Of a DNA stretch of 64,000 bases, positions 34,240-47,835 are shown in pieces (position 1 is the stretch's first letter; every line of letters starts with the position of its first letter). The stretch comes from Apis mellifera (Eukaryota > Arthropoda > Insecta > Hymenoptera > Apidae): the NCBI RefSeq assembly GCF_003254395.2, contig NC_037645.1, positions 9,981,229 through 10,045,228 of the forward strand, written 5' to 3'. The notes under the pieces were generated by a model, which saw only the letters and a program-made list of their open reading frames with translations, was not told where the DNA came from and ran no database searches. A program made the position numbers and the translations under genes.

Positions 34240-36420
34240 CGAGGACTTAGGGTTGTTTGGAACTAGGGAACTGGAAGTTGCTTCTTGGAGTGGAGGGGTG
34301 TTCGGTACGTGGGACTTTTACGGGATTATGTTTGCCGTGTTGGAACCTCTCCTTTTGTGTACATTATATAGGGGGTATTTTTTTTTTCTTTTTATGATTC
34401 CTTTTTTTTTTTCGTGAGATTGTAAAGAAAAATGATGGAAGGTTTAAGATCTATTATAATGGAATTGTTGTTGAAATTTATATTTTCTTTTCTGAATTTT
34501 TTTGAAAAAATTTTTTTACATATATTTATGATATTCAAAGGCGAATAATAGTAATCTTTTGGATTTTCATCAATCGAACACAGCGTTTGGAATTATTTGA
34601 ATGTGCTCGAATGTCGAAATGTTTTTCGTTCGATGAAAAAAATGATACATCGATCTGTTATAAAAATAATGATAAACGGATTTTTTATTAGTTTCTTAGT
34701 TAAAGAGATTATTATTTATTTTAATCAATATATCGTGCTACTGAAAAGAAGAAAAAAAATAGATTTGTCTGCAAGGGTACATCACAAGTTTTATTATTAG
34801 ATGCTTGAAACGCATAGAGGCCACGTTAGTGGATGTAGTGCGTGTTTTTGCAGAAAATTTATAGAAAGGAATAATAAAGAAATTGCTGGTAAGAATTCTA
34901 TTTTGGATGTAAAGTCTTACATCATTATTATTTTGCTTTCGTGTAGAAATTTTTTTTTCTTTTTTCTCTATTAATTCAGTAGAAGAAGAAGAAAGCAGTA
35001 AAAGCATCGTTTGGCATGAACAAAATTTAATGACGTAAAAAAAAAAAACGTATATATTTACATTGTATATATCTATTAGTGGTTTTGTCCATATGCAAAT
35101 ATATACATTCACGAATACGAATGTTTTTTCCAGGGATTACCATTCTAAAATAATCTTTTATCCTCTAAATTTATTTTAATTTATTTACACTATGTATTGA
35201 ACCTATAAGTATATTTGACTGAATCACTTGAGACACATATTTATTTTACGTCGAAAGTCTTATATTTAATTTCAGCGTTCACAGACGAAAGCGTGACCAA
35301 CATTTCTTCGGCAAAATAAAATCTCCAATTTCTAGCTGTGGAGTGAACATATTCGTTTCACATGAAAGCGATAGTTTAAAGAGATAGTTTTATGAGAATT
35401 GATATTTATAATTTATTTTTTTTTTGGATATTGAAATTATAATATCCAATCATATTCGATACATTTTATTGAAAATTAATAAAAGCAAGTCTATAATTTT
35501 CGACACGTATAATATTTCACTCTTAACAATAATTATTTAATCGTTTAAGAAGAAGATAGAAATGGTGAAAAATTATACACGTTTTAAAAAATTAAATATG
35601 AAATACATTTGAGAGAAAAAAATCGCAACAACAATTTTTCTATCTCTCTTATCTCGAATCCATATAATTACGTAAAATTTTCAACATCTCTCTTTCCAGT
35701 TTTACCTGGCGAACTTAATAAAAGAATCAGTAGTTGATGGTTCAGAAAAGAGAATAAAATTCTAGACTAGAATCAGGTTCGTCTGAAATTTAGGATAATG
35801 TTATAAATAATTAAAACTGTTCCAGCTAACAAAGTCGAGGCAAACTTGAGTATAAATTGTATTAATACGTGTTGGAACTTGGCAAGTTTTGCGCCTCGAT
35901 GAAACTCGAAACTCGGCTCGAAGAGAAGATCGATCGATGTAGATTTAATTCGTGTGGCAATATATATTAAATTGGGATATATTTTTTTAATTGGATATCT
36001 AATTTAAAGCTCGAATGTTAATTCGACGTAGGAAAAAAAAAAAAATATTGATTAAACGTGAATTCGATTCTTTTTCTTTCTTTTTTCATACACATTTTTT
36101 GATATTTAATCGGAAATTTGGTTAAAAATTCGTAAATTCGACTGAATTTAACAGTTGCGATCACGACCATTCCATTAGCACGTGTAACACGGTGGATATT
36201 TCAGTTATTTCACGGGCGTTTGAAATGAATTTCTAATTTTGATACAGTTTTGGAATTGTATGAAATTGGACGTAAAATATGTACGAGCTCGACAAAATTT
36301 CATGTGTTAATTGCATAGTGGCGAGTGCGAAAATATCGTTATATTTCGCGAGCGCGTTTATACTTGAATTAACAAATTATTTTTTCATAAACGAATATGG
36401 ATTACGCTTTATTTAATTTT
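34238..36420. other. AT-rich unique DNA
   Basis: No gene, RNA or array is recognised. Homopolymer runs lie at 34379-34412 and 35038-35048. Confidence 0.45.
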
Positions 36421-36960
36421 TTTCCCCTCCCTCAAACGATTCCAATACCATGTTCCAATATTTTTAAAGCGGGCATCCATTCTAGAAAATAATAATTCCA
36501 AGTAAATTTTCTTCTTTTTTTCAAATTCTAAAATTTTCAAATTAGTTTTCAATCACAAATATTTCCAAACCTTCTCCTTTTCTTAATTCAAAAATTTCCA
36601 AATAAGTTTTCTTTCTAATTTTCTTCTCCGAATAAATACTTTCAAAATTTTCATTCAAATTAATTTTCCCGATTCTCGAACCGACTCGTCCAATCTCTTC
36701 TTCCCCAAATAAAAATCAGGGACGGGAAGAAAAATCCCAAACACCTTGCCAAGTTACAATTTCCAAAACTTTCCAAAATTAATTCTCAAACCGACCATTT
36801 TCCTATATAAAATATACCTTCTTAAATAAATTCTCTCGAAATTTCCTCAAAAATCTCCAACCTTCTTTTTCTCAAACTTTCCAAAATTTCTCAAAATTTC
36901 CAGAACAAAATTTCCTTCTTCCCTTCAAAATAACTCACGTATTATTTCGTAGATTCCCGC
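36421..36960. repeat. Low-complexity pyrimidine-biased stretch
   Basis: Words such as CAAAATTTCCAAA, TTTTCTTCTCC and AATTTTC recur irregularly without a fixed period. G is rare on the + strand. It looks like a very degenerate short tandem repeat. Confidence 0.4.
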
Positions 36961-37630
36961 GCGTTTCTGAGAAACAACGAACGCAGGATCGCTTCCATCA
37001 ATTTACCCGCAACACCTGTCCGACCTGTGCACACTCTCATTAACTCTCTCTCTCTCTCTCTCTCTCTCTTTCCTCCTCCTCAGGATCGTGAGAATCGGGC
37101 GAGCCTCCCCTATGAATCATTCCGCTCGTTGCAAAGGGAATATAACATCGGTGGATCGGCACGTATCGTGTCTCTTTATTTCGTTAACCCTGGCTTCGAG
37201 CGTAAACTAACTCCTCGTCTATATCTATATATATTTGGAACTACGAAGCTTCGCGATTTTGCTCAACGACATCGCTTTCCTTTATGGATTTTTTTCCACC
37301 GCCGTTTCTCGAACTCGCTGCGTGCTGTTTGGAGAGAGTTGTTGGTCGAAAGGAAGGAAGGAAGGAAGGAAGGAAGGAAGTGTCGGTTGGTCGGTAGCCG
37401 GGGAGCAAGGGTAATTTTAGACTTGTTTATTTCTTTTACGCAATTGGAATTTGGATTTGCGGAAAGTTTTCTTTGATGGTAATGATAAAGTTTGGTAAAG
37501 TATTTTTTTTTTTTTTTTTTTTTTGGGTTTTAACGAAAATTTCTTGATTCCATTGGTTCCCTCCCTCCCCTTTTTTTCTTTCATCACGAACGTTCTCCCT
37601 CGTTTCAAAGGAATTTTGGGAAAGGTTATC
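36961..37630. other. Unique DNA with CT and GGAA microsatellites
   Basis: A CT run (37044-37070), a GGAA run (37350-37380) and a T-run (37503-37524) punctuate moderately GC-rich sequence. A 149-codon + strand frame (37027-37476) begins inside the CT run and crosses the GGAA run. It has no recognised domain and is probably fortuitous. Confidence 0.35.
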
Positions 37631-38402
37631 ATCGGATGTATTTGTTAAACGATCGATCGAGCGAAATTTAAAGAAATCTGAATTAAAACACGGATAACCT
37701 TTTCCTTTTCTCTCCTTCTTTTAAATTTATATATACTTAATTTATATATTTAATTTCAAGTTTATATACTTAAATTTTATTATTATTATAAATCGATTGA
37801 AATTTGAATCGAATCTAAATATATATATAAATTATTTATCGGATGTATTTGTTAAACGATCGATCGAGCGAAATTTAAAAAAATCTGAATTGAAACATCT
37901 TTCTCTCCTTCTTTTGTCAAATTTATATACTTAAATGTATATAGCATCTATAATAATGTATCTATAATAATTTTATTACTATAAATCGAAATTTGACAAA
38001 TTTAAATATATATATAAATTATTTATCGGATGTATTTTAACAATTTTAAACGATCGATCGAGCGAAATTTAAAGAAATCTGAATTAAAACACGGATAACC
38101 TTTTCTTTTCTCTTTTTCTTTTGTCAAATTTATATACTTAAATTTTATTATAAATCGATTGGAATTTGAATCGAATCTAAATATATATAAATATATTTTA
38201 ATATAAATATATATAATCTATATAATAATATCTAATCTAAATATATATAAATTATTTATTTGATATGTATTTGTTAAATCGATCAAGCGAAATTTAAAGA
38301 AATCTGAATTAAAACACGGATAACCTTTCCTTTTCTCTCTTTTTCTTTTGTCAAATTTATATATTTAAATTTTATTATTATAAATCGATTGAAATTTGAA
38401 TC

Positions 38403-38452
<50 letters not shown>

Positions 38453-38815
38453 TATTTATCGGATATATTTATTAAACGATCTATCGAACGAAATTTAAAG
38501 AAATCTAAATTAAAACACGGTTAATATTTCTTTTTCTCTTCTTCTTTTGTCAAATTTATATATTTATTATTTATAATTTATATATTTTCTTCAAATTTAA
38601 ATTTTATTATTATAAATCGAAATTTGACGAATTTAAATATATATATAAATTATTTATTGAGCGAATTTTAAAGAAATCTGAATTAAAACACGGATAACCT
38701 TTCCTTTTCTCTTCTTCTTTTGTCAAATTTATATACTTAAATTCTATTATTATAAATCGATCGAAATTTGAATCGAATCTAAATACGTATATAAATTATA
38801 TATATATATATTTTC
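37631..38815. repeat. Tandem array of about six units of about 200 bp
   Basis: AAATCTGAATT anchors lie near 37674, 37883, 38075, 38299, 38500 and 38676. Units share CGATCGATCGAGCGAAATTT, AAAACACGGATAACCTTT, CTTCTTTTGTCAAATTTATA and TAAATCGATTGAAATTTGAA. A pure TA run (about 38405-38449) has expanded in one unit. Confidence 0.93.
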
Positions 38816-38980
38816 TCTGTTGCTCGAAGGATCGAGACTCGATTAAATACCGATAACCATTCCATTGTTCGTGATTTTCATTTTGGTCGAAGTCGAAGTC
38901 GTTTTCGCGAGTTTTCGTGTTGCGTCGAAAATTAAAGCGGCGCCTGTTGTTCAGCCGAGGCTGAAATTTCCCCCGCCACG

Positions 38981-39005
38981 AGGAGGAGGAGGAGGAGGAG
39001 GAGGA
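38981..39005. repeat. (GGA)8 run, quadruplex-prone
   Basis: Eight GGA triplets in a row, preceded by CCCCCGCCACG. GGA repeats can form stacked G-tetrad structures in vitro. Translation gives a Gly run in one frame, which I do not take as coding. Confidence 0.85.
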
Positions 39006-40200
39006 TACGAGGGACCCGCTAAGAACGATGCTATTGTCAATAGAAACCGGCTTTAAACCGGCAATCAGAGCGTACCTTCCTGCGAGCTAAACACGCTCGC
39101 TCGTACGTTGCGTTATAGAGGCAAAGAAACTCTTTGTACGTAACACAGACCTCTTCGGGGATAAGAAACGACCGTCTTCCCCGGGTTATATACCCTTCTC
39201 TCTACTTGCGTATGGCCGTCTCGGAATTATACGTAATAACACGTGCAAAACATTTTCAGACAAATTTTATTTGCGATTTTAAAGAAAAGTTAAAGTCGAA
39301 AGGAGAAAATTATAGGATCCATTTTCAAATGCTTGCTTTCGTTATGCTCTTATGGACGTTTTATGGATTGGCCAAGCTTCGAAAAATTAATTTATATTCG
39401 TGGTAATTTTAGAGATGGAGGTAAAAATAAAATATGGATTTTATTTTTGAGATTTTATTAATTTAAACAGACTTAGATAAAATCATCTTTTTCTTTCTTT
39501 TCCATTTTATGGAAATTTAAATTGTTTGTAGCAACGATAAATAACATTCTTCCATGTATTAATATTTTTCTGTGTCGCGAATATATTAACACCCGGTATA
39601 ATAATCAAGAAAGATAAGCGGAGAAAAATATTTCACGATCGAAAATATTTCGCAAAAATACGTAATTTCTCCCGGACAAATTTTCTTTCAACGTCGTTAG
39701 AATATTTTTCCAAATTATCGAGAGGGATGAAGTTTCTTAGAAAGAGAGATATTAATGGCAGGTTCGTTTAAATTTCTTCGCCAAGTTTTCTTTAAATATT
39801 TCCCGCAATTAGCCGGGAAGACAGGAAGTTTCCCCTTTGCCTCTCGCACGTGAATTTTCGCTTTTCGATACTGTTATTTATAGTTAATTAAACGGAGGAA
39901 AACACAAACATCGAGTAAATACGCGGGGAGAAAAATTAAAGAGCGGGAGAACTGCTTGTGCAATTGAGAGCAATTGAGAGAAGCGGTCTTTTTAGAGAGA
40001 CCGGTGTTGATCATTTGACGGATTAAAATCGTGCATTGGGAATTTCGATAATTATTTTCAAGAAATAAAACGAACGATGATGAGAACGATGAGAGAAGGA
40101 AGAAAAAAAAAGAAAATAAAATTGTTCAAAAAAATTAAAATACGAAGAAAAAGATACTCTGAATTTTCGTTTAAACGGTTATTTCGGGTTGAAATATTCG
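39006..40200. other. Unique DNA
   Basis: A GC-richer block at 39010-39230 grades into AT-rich sequence. Frames of 63-90 codons have no recognised motif. Confidence 0.4.
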
Positions 40201-41280
40201 AAGCATTTCTTTCCCTTTGTCTTTGTTGGCGCCTCGTCAAGCCATCGATATCTCCGAAATTTGGTTATAACGACGATGACGGGTATCACGCGTGCACTCT
40301 GGTGAAATGGAAAGTTATTTTCTCGGATGACGCAAGGGCCACCTGTTTCGACGAAGCCGCTCGCCTCGCTTTTTAGCCTTTGGAAGGGTCCTTTTTGCCA
40401 CTGGCTGGCCACCGTGCCGCGACACATCTGGAACCGGTTTTTAGCCAGGAATTTTTTCAGCACCAGGAACGCAGACGCGCCTCGAAACTCCTCGAACCTT
40501 CTCGTCCCTGATTTTTACCGCGCATTTTTATCCATTTCTTTCTTCCCGCCTCGCGAGGGGAAATTTAATTCGAGGAAGAAGGAGCAAGATAAAGGAAGGA
40601 AGAATTTTCTCCTTTCGTCCTTTTTGTTTATATGAGAGTGAATTTTTTTCAAAAAGATTTCGACCCAATTTCGAGAAGATAAATTAAAATTAGATCAAAC
40701 AAATATTTCTCTTTTTCATCTTCCTATAATAAACAACGCTATCGAACAATCGTTTTCAAACAATCCTCAAACCGCGAGAACTTCACGCCATTTACAAAGA
40801 AAAAAAAAAAGAGAGGAAAATAAAATAAAAAAGCCCCGCGAAAAAACAGTGGAAACAGCGGATAGAGAGGGATAATTAAATAAACCGTGGAAGGTTTGTT
40901 CATCGGTCGACGCGGTTTTCCACGGATGGAAATACGCATATCCGTATCAACCGAGCCCCCGTGCCCCGGGATTAATTTATCCCCCGTTCCTTCTTTGTTC
41001 GATTTAATCACATTTTTCGGAAAAAACACCATTTTCGGCCGCGATAAATTGGATGATCGGATGATCGTTGGAAACACGATTGGCGCGGATCAAATATTTA
41101 TTACTGCGCGTTTACTATTTTCGCCCGTTTTATTTAGCTTGCTCTCTCGCGTGCGTTACGTATCGATTGCGACCCATCGAATGACGGCGACGTGCAATTG
41201 CCGCTATCGGTCGAATTATCAAGTTTCGATTCGATTCGACAGAAAGCGGCGGCGATGTCAGCCAAACGGAAACTAGGTTT
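40201..41280. other. Two GC-richer islands
   Basis: Islands at about 40200-40560 and 40880-41270 are separated by AT-rich DNA. Frames of 94-129 codons are open on both strands in each. No domain or clear splice-bounded exon is recognised. Confidence 0.3.
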
Positions 41281-42330
41281 TTAGATTTTCGCCTTCGTTT
41301 CGTTTTCCCTTTCCTCCCTTCTTTTTTTCAACTCTCTCTCTTTTCTTTTAATTTTAGTAAATATTTTGTTAAATATCGAAGAGGAGAGGATTAATTAATT
41401 AATCGAACATTTTCTATTTCTAATAGAGTTGATTTTAGAAATAGAAAGAAAGGTATGTATATTATTTTTAACATTTGTGAATATATAAATGAGTGTCGAC
41501 AATGTCATGCTTTTATTATTATTTTATTCTTATGCAAGGTTTGAAGTTATTTTCCTTCGCGTCTATAATGATTCGAATCATTATACATTGAAAACTTGTT
41601 TTTAATTTTCTAATGTTAAGATAATCGATCATTAATTCTAAACATCGAATCCAAGATTTCTTATTCTTTCTTTTTTCCCTCTCTAACCTTCGTTTTTTTT
41701 TTAAATTATCAATTGATGAACGACAGCACAATTTCCGCTGTTTTCTCTCCTCCTTTTCAAACGAAAATTCGCGAAATCGATATCTTGCTCGCGCGTTCGT
41801 GCTCCCATTGTCGTCGCGAGGGAGATCTCTTATCGTGTGTCATGCAAATTTCGAAGAGAAAGAGAGAGAGAGAGGAAGAGAGAAAAGAGAGAAAAACTTT
41901 CCACTGAACGTCGCCATTCGTCTTGCTCGGCCTTCTTGGCCGAGGAAGCACGTGCGACACTAGTTGCTTCTTCTCTCGCGAGTCAAGGTCGCGGAACTTG
42001 CACGCTTTAATCCGTCAAGTCCTTTCTCTCTCTCTCTTCTCTCGCGCGTTCCTCCATGGTTTTCACTTCGCTCGTCGAAACACCGAAACACGTTGCTCCT
42101 TGAAAATTCTTCTTTTTTTTTTTTTTTTTTTTTTTTTTAGTTGCCGTACAATCTCGTCGAGATTTTTCTTTCCTCTCTTTCTTTCTCTCTTGTTTTCAGG
42201 CCGTGTAAAGAGAGTTTAAGAGTTGTTAAGAGGAGTCGTTCACGGTTTCAAGTTGCGTCGGGGAGCTTAACGTTTGTTTCTTCTTGTCTTGGATACTTTT
42301 CGCTATTAACCTTTTTTGATAACTTTCCTG
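41281..42330. other. Unique DNA with homopolymer and GA/CT runs
   Basis: A purine run (41851-41892), CT runs (42023-42045) and a long T-run (42111-42138). ATGCAAAT occurs at 41842-41849. No gene is recognised. Confidence 0.35.
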
Positions 42331-42335
42331 TCTTG

Positions 42336-42560
42336 GGATTTCGAGTTTTTCTTTCATTATTGTTTCATGGTTTATTTTATATATATAGAGAAATCTAATA
42401 GGATTGATTTCTTGAATAATTTTATACGAATTTTTCGTTCTATATTTCGAGATGAAATTGAATTTCTATAATAGGAATTTTTCTAATTTTTCTAGAAGAG
42501 GAAGAGAAAAAAATATTGTTTATTTCGTGCCTTGATTGAAGTTTTTCTTTCATTTTTCAT

Positions 42561-42600
<40 letters not shown>

Positions 42601-43026
42601 GGGGATTAATTATCCAATAGGATTAATTTTTTGAATAATTTTATATTTGAATTTTTCGTTCGTGAAATCGATCTGTATTTCGAGATTTTGAATTTCTAAT
42701 AGGAATTTTTCTAATTCTTCTAGAAGAGGAAGAGGAAAAAATATTGTTTATTTCGTGCCTTGGGATTAAAGTTTTTCTTTCACGTTATTTTTCATTATTT
42801 TGTATATATATAGGAAAATCCAATAGGATTAATTTTTTGAATAATTTTACAAGAATTCTTTGTTCGTGAAATCTGTGTTTCAAGATTTTGAATTTCTAAT
42901 AGGAATTTTTCTAATTTTTCTAGAAGAGGAAGAAGAAAAAATATTGTTTATTTTATTTATGTTTATATTTTTATATTTTCGTTTATTTTCTTGGGATTGA
43001 AATTTTTCTTTCACGTTATTTTTCAT

Positions 43027-43058
<32 letters not shown>

Positions 43059-43640
43059 GGAAATCCAATAGGATTAATTTTTTGAATAATTTTACACGAA
43101 TTCTTCGTTGTGAAATCGATCTGTGTTTCGAGACGAGATTGAATTTCTATAATAGGAATTTTTCTAATTCTTCTAGAAGAGGAAGAGAAAAAAATATTGT
43201 TTATTTCGTGCCTTGGGATTAAAGTTTTTCTTTCACGTTATTTTTCATTATTTTGTATATATATAGGGAAATCCAATAGGATTAATTTTTTGAATAATTT
43301 TACACGAATTCTTCGCTGTGAAATCGATCTGTGTTTCGAGATGAGATTGAATTTCTATAATAGGAATTTTTCTAATTCTTCTAGAAGAGGAAGAGAAAAA
43401 AATATTGTTTATTTCGTGTCTTGGGATTAAAGTTTTTCTTTCAAGTTATTTTTCGTTATTTTATATATGTATATATAGGAGAATCCAATTAATTTTTTGA
43501 ATAATTTTACACGAATTCTTCATTCGTGAAATCGATCTGTGTTTCGAGACGAGATTAAATTTCTATAATAGGAATTTTTCTAATTCTTTTAGAAAAAAAA
43601 GAAGGAAGAAAAAAAAATATTGTTTATTTCTTTGTATGGA
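42336..43640. repeat. Tandem array of six units of about 210 bp with TA microsatellites
   Basis: Anchors of the type AGGATTAATTTTTTGAATAA lie near 42400, 42619, 42825, 43070, 43278 and 43485. Units share TTCTAGAAGAGGAAGAGAAA, AATATTGTTTATTTCGTGCC and AAAGTTTTTCTTTCACGTTA, then a TA run whose length differs in each unit. Confidence 0.95.
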
Positions 43641-43890
43641 TATGGATATTTTATCGTTTAAATTTCAAGAAGTATTAAATAAATCTGTGGAATTTCCAAT
43701 CCACCTTTGGCGAAATTCTTCGGTTAAAATATCTTATCTGTCACTTTCGTTATCGTAAGAACTTTCTCTATTCCTCGAAACGATTTGTGTACCAAATATT
43801 TCTCTCGCTTCACTCGTGTAATTCTCCGTCTGATTATTTTTCACACGCGTTAAAATTAAAAAAGAGAAAAAAATCCGTGGAAACAAATTT

Positions 43891-43927
<37 letters not shown>

Positions 43928-45590
43928 TATACACAAAATTAAAAAATTCGAAATAAAAATACTCGTACAATTCTTAAGAAAAACTTAAGGAAATTTCGAT
44001 TTTTAATCTTCAATATGGAAAGTGAAACTGAACGATCTCGAGATCGATCTACATCGTGGAAATACACGATGGTATTTTTGATTCTTCTGTACTTTCCTTT
44101 CCTTTTTTTTTTTTTTTCGAATAATTAATGCGATATAGGCGAATCCACCAAGCTGGATGAAATTCAGATCGTGTGACGTAGAGCGTGTTTTTCTTTTTCG
44201 CCTGGTGGGTGGTGAATTATAATGGTCGCTAAAAATATGCAAGAAGAAGGGGACACTGGATCGAAAAAGATCGAGCGAAATTTTTATTCTTCTCGCGCCG
44301 TTTAATTGCATAACCGAAGTGGATGGAGTTGGATTTTACTTTTATTTGATCTCCCGTGTTTGTGATTCTCTTATCTTCTTCAAGTTTCGAGGAAAAAGAA
44401 GAAGAAGAAGAAGGAAAAAAAAAATATGTTTACAATTTTAAGAAAATTTAAATATCCGAGAGAAGAATGACAAAAATATTTACAAAGAACGTTTGAAAAT
44501 TAAAAAAAGAAAGAAAAAGAATATTTATCTCCCAGATGTGTTCAAATTTTTACAAATCATTTTACAATTTTTAAAATACGTAATTTTTAACAAAAGTTTA
44601 AACGTAGTCGATAATTTGTATCTCATTCGAATTTTGAATTGTATTAAATTGCATATACAATGTAAAAATTCTCAAAATCTCTTGTATTCTCTTGTAAAAC
44701 AATTGTTGTAAAAGTAGATTGCTTTATCCAAATTGTTCTAATTGTTATCACTTCCACGAATCATCTTTAAAAATCGAACGAATTCGCACATCGAGAAGTT
44801 TAAAATTAATTTTTTCTTCCTTTCCCTCGAAAAAAAACACTCAAACTTTCGTTAAATTAAATTAAAAGCGATTCGAAACAATTAAAAAAAATTCCCCCTC
44901 CCCTGATTAATCCGAGGAGATACATATCGACATTTTGATCACCTTGTATATATATATATTTAACTCATCGGTTATGTAACACACCAGGTTGGCGTGTAAT
45001 ATGCAGATTATTCTAGACAGCAACAGGCTTGAACACGTTTCTTTAATAAAAGATTGGCATCTATGTAATTAAGGTACTACATTTTTTTTTTTTTTTTTTT
45101 TCTATATTTTCGCGTGCACTTCTTCTATACCGCATTTCCATTAATCATAAACCATTTTAAACTTGCATTGCGTGCTACATTAAACCACTTAATTACGGTT
45201 AAATAATTTCCCAATATTTTTCAAGCGTAGTACTTTTCAACTTTTTCAAAGTTAATATATCTCGTTTAATCCTTATTTATGAAGTTGAAATTCCTTTTAT
45301 ATATATATATATATAAAAAAAGAAAATCTACTATAACTTCTTTTCAAAAGAAAGAGAAAAATACAATCTCTTCGTGTAATTGTACTTGTTATAATTATTG
45401 AATATTTAAATGCTCTTTGATAAATAATAAAAAATTCGTCCTTTCGTCTTATTCCTATATATATACGATACAGAAGACAGAATAAATTCTTGGAACAATA
45501 TTATAAGCAAACAAATTCCACGTCCCGATAAATTTAACATAAATTCCAGGATGGGAGTCGCACGCGTCATAGACCGGGATTAATTCATTC
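43641..45590. other. AT-rich unique DNA
   Basis: A CT run (43891-43927), T-runs (44104-44118, 45081-45100) and a short TA run (44947-44960). Nothing else is recognised. Confidence 0.45.
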
Positions 45591-45597
45591 TTCGAAA

Positions 45598-45768
45598 ATG
45601 GCTGTCACTCGGGGAGAGGTGGATAGGGAGCAGCACCGTCGCCCTCCCTCGAAAATTGGAGGCTTAGAAGCCAGTTCACGTTCACGAGGCGTGCCACCTC
45701 TATTTTCTCGCCGATCGAACGTCCAATCGAGTGCCCGTAATTCACGTTGCGGTGAATTAATTAATTAA
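45598..45768 (+). CDS. Hypothetical 56-codon frame in GC island
   Basis: The frame starts at ATGGCTGTC with AAAATGG context and ends at TAA within TTAATTAATTAA. It is Arg- and Ser-rich with no transmembrane segment or recognised motif. It lies in a GC-richer island (about 45550-45960) that could equally be regulatory. Most likely not a gene. Confidence 0.1.
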   Translation: MAVTRGEVDREQHRRPPSKIGGLEASSRSRGVPPLFSRRSNVQSSARNSRCGELIN

Positions 45769-47340
45769 ATCGGCTTGCTTGTGTGCCGCCTCTCTGATCG
45801 ATACCTCAAAGTTATGCGGCTCGATATGACCGGGTTTCCTCTCCCGACTTTCTCCAGGGAGATTGTTCGTTACATTGTTCTTCCGCTCGTCAAAACCCCC
45901 CCCAACTGGGTCTGATTGGTTTAATTGATCGTCTGAATACGGGGGACACGGGTTGTCAGGGTCTTTGGAGATTTGGAAGCAAGTTATGAACAGGTTTTTT
46001 GATTTAGAAATTTTTTGAAGAAAAGAAACGATTAACAGTATTTTCTATATTTGTTATACTATTTTAATGCGATGGAGTTATTTGGATCACGTTTGAAGAA
46101 TTTTAGACATTTTTTTTTTTAAAGAGTTGCTCAGTCAATAATTCGAAAATAAAAATCCAATATACATTTCGTTCAGAGTCATTGAACGATGGTTTGTGAT
46201 CAGATTTAAAGAGCTGTCTAGAAATTTTTTAGAAACAATTAATAGTTTCTTCCATTTTATATTCTTTTTATTGGTATATAGTGTTCTCGAGAGAGTTTAG
46301 AAATTTTTAATGCGAAAGATTTTTATTGTTTATCAGGCTGTTTGAGAGGCTATTTAGAATTTTTTTTTAAAAACAATTAACAATTTTTTATGTATATTAT
46401 TCTACGAAAAAAATTTTTAGCTGATAAACTCGAGAAAGTAAAAATGCTAAGATATTATTAAATCAAAGTGATTAGGAAGTTTGAAAATACAAACTTTTTT
46501 TACATTCTTATACAAAAAATTTCACGTAGAAATTCTTCGCATTGTTGACAAAGTTACGATAAAAACCCAACGGCTGCATAGCTAAGAATAGTACCTATGG
46601 ATCGAGTTATAATAAGATCATAAATTAAACTATCGATCATCAATTGAACCGATTGGTATCGATTGATGTCTCTCCGAGACTTGTGAACTTCTTAGTCGCT
46701 TCTTTAAAAAATTTTATCCAGCGAGGAAAAAGTCACGACTTTTTATCAATAATTTTAATCGAAATCATATGACACACACACTTTCGTATTTACGATATCG
46801 ATGAATCAGATCAAACAGTGTATAATTTCTTTTTTTTTTTCTTTAATTTTTCGTATATCGAAATATCAAAATTATTTCCAAAAATTTACAACGATGCACG
46901 ATTCACTCAATTATTCGTAAATTATCTTTCATTATTTAGTTCGAGATTCCAACGGAATTAGAACAAGGATGCATCATACTCAATACGCTAGAGTTAGGTG
47001 TAGAGAAACAAAAAAAAAAAAAAAAAAAAAAGAAAAATCGAGATCAGAAATATAATGTACGAAACGCTTTCTTAGCTTCCACCATCTGCTATTGCGACAC
47101 GGTTCTATCACTTAAGTAGAAAATTACCACGAGCTCGTAAATGAAGAAAGAGAGGGGACGAATTAAACGATAGATATAAGAGGGAACGAAATCGTCGTCG
47201 CACAAAGGAACCAACGTTGGCGGAGCTCATTTAAATTTCACGCTAGTATCATCGCCGGTAGCCTTTGCAATCGTATATCTAATTTCTCGCGTTTCGTTAC
47301 AGCCTATGCTAATCTTTATTCGCGTAGGATCGATCGGCCA
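45769..47340. other. Unique DNA, partly a very degenerate repeat
   Basis: Three loose copies of a TTTAGAAATTTTTT...CAATTAACAATTTTTT pattern occur near 45995, 46213 and 46345 and may be an old tandem duplication. An A-run lies at 47009-47031. No gene is recognised. Confidence 0.3.
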
Positions 47341-47348
47341 CTCTTCGC

Positions 47349-47835
47349 ATCTTTCTTTTTACCTCGATTCGCACTTACCTCTCAACGCCTCGAGTGTTTC
47401 GCTCCTCCTTGGCCTCGGCTTGTTTGTTTACGGATTGCGCGGAAGTTCGGGAAACGCCGGTAGAGGCGCTGTTTTGGATTCGTTCCAAGTTCGAAGGAAC
47501 GATGGAATCTCGAATCGATGGTAATTAAAGGATAATGCGTGTATATTTTCCACGAAATTTAGCGAGATTTCGTAATAGTTTAGCATTGTTTAACGATGCG
47601 TGTGTCTTAGTGCGTCGATCTTTTGGAATTTCTTTTCGAATCTTTCTTTTTACCTCGATTCGTATCTCTCAACGCTTCGAGTGTTTCGCTCTTCTGGCCT
47701 TTGGCTTGCTTGTTTACGAATTGCGCGGAAGTTCGGGAAACGCCGGTAGAGGCGCTGTTTTGGATTGGTTCCAAGTTTAAAGGAACAATGAAATTTCGAA
47801 TCGATGATAAAGGATAATGCGTGTATATTTTATGT
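47349..47835. repeat. GC-rich tandem duplication, period about 290 bp
   Basis: ATCTTTCTTTTTACCTCGAT begins at 47349 and 47640. A 47-bp core starting at ATTGCGCGGAAGTTCGGG is identical at 47434-47480 and 47720-47766. A + strand frame reads through each copy with a similar peptide (..LRGSSGNAGRGAVLD..). A further partial copy of the GTCGATCTTTTGGAATTT block lies at 47847-47865. No known domain is seen. Confidence 0.9.

Noticed and set aside
37027..37476. 149-codon frame as a gene
   Set aside because: It begins in a CT microsatellite and crosses a GGAA run; the remaining part has no recognised motif.
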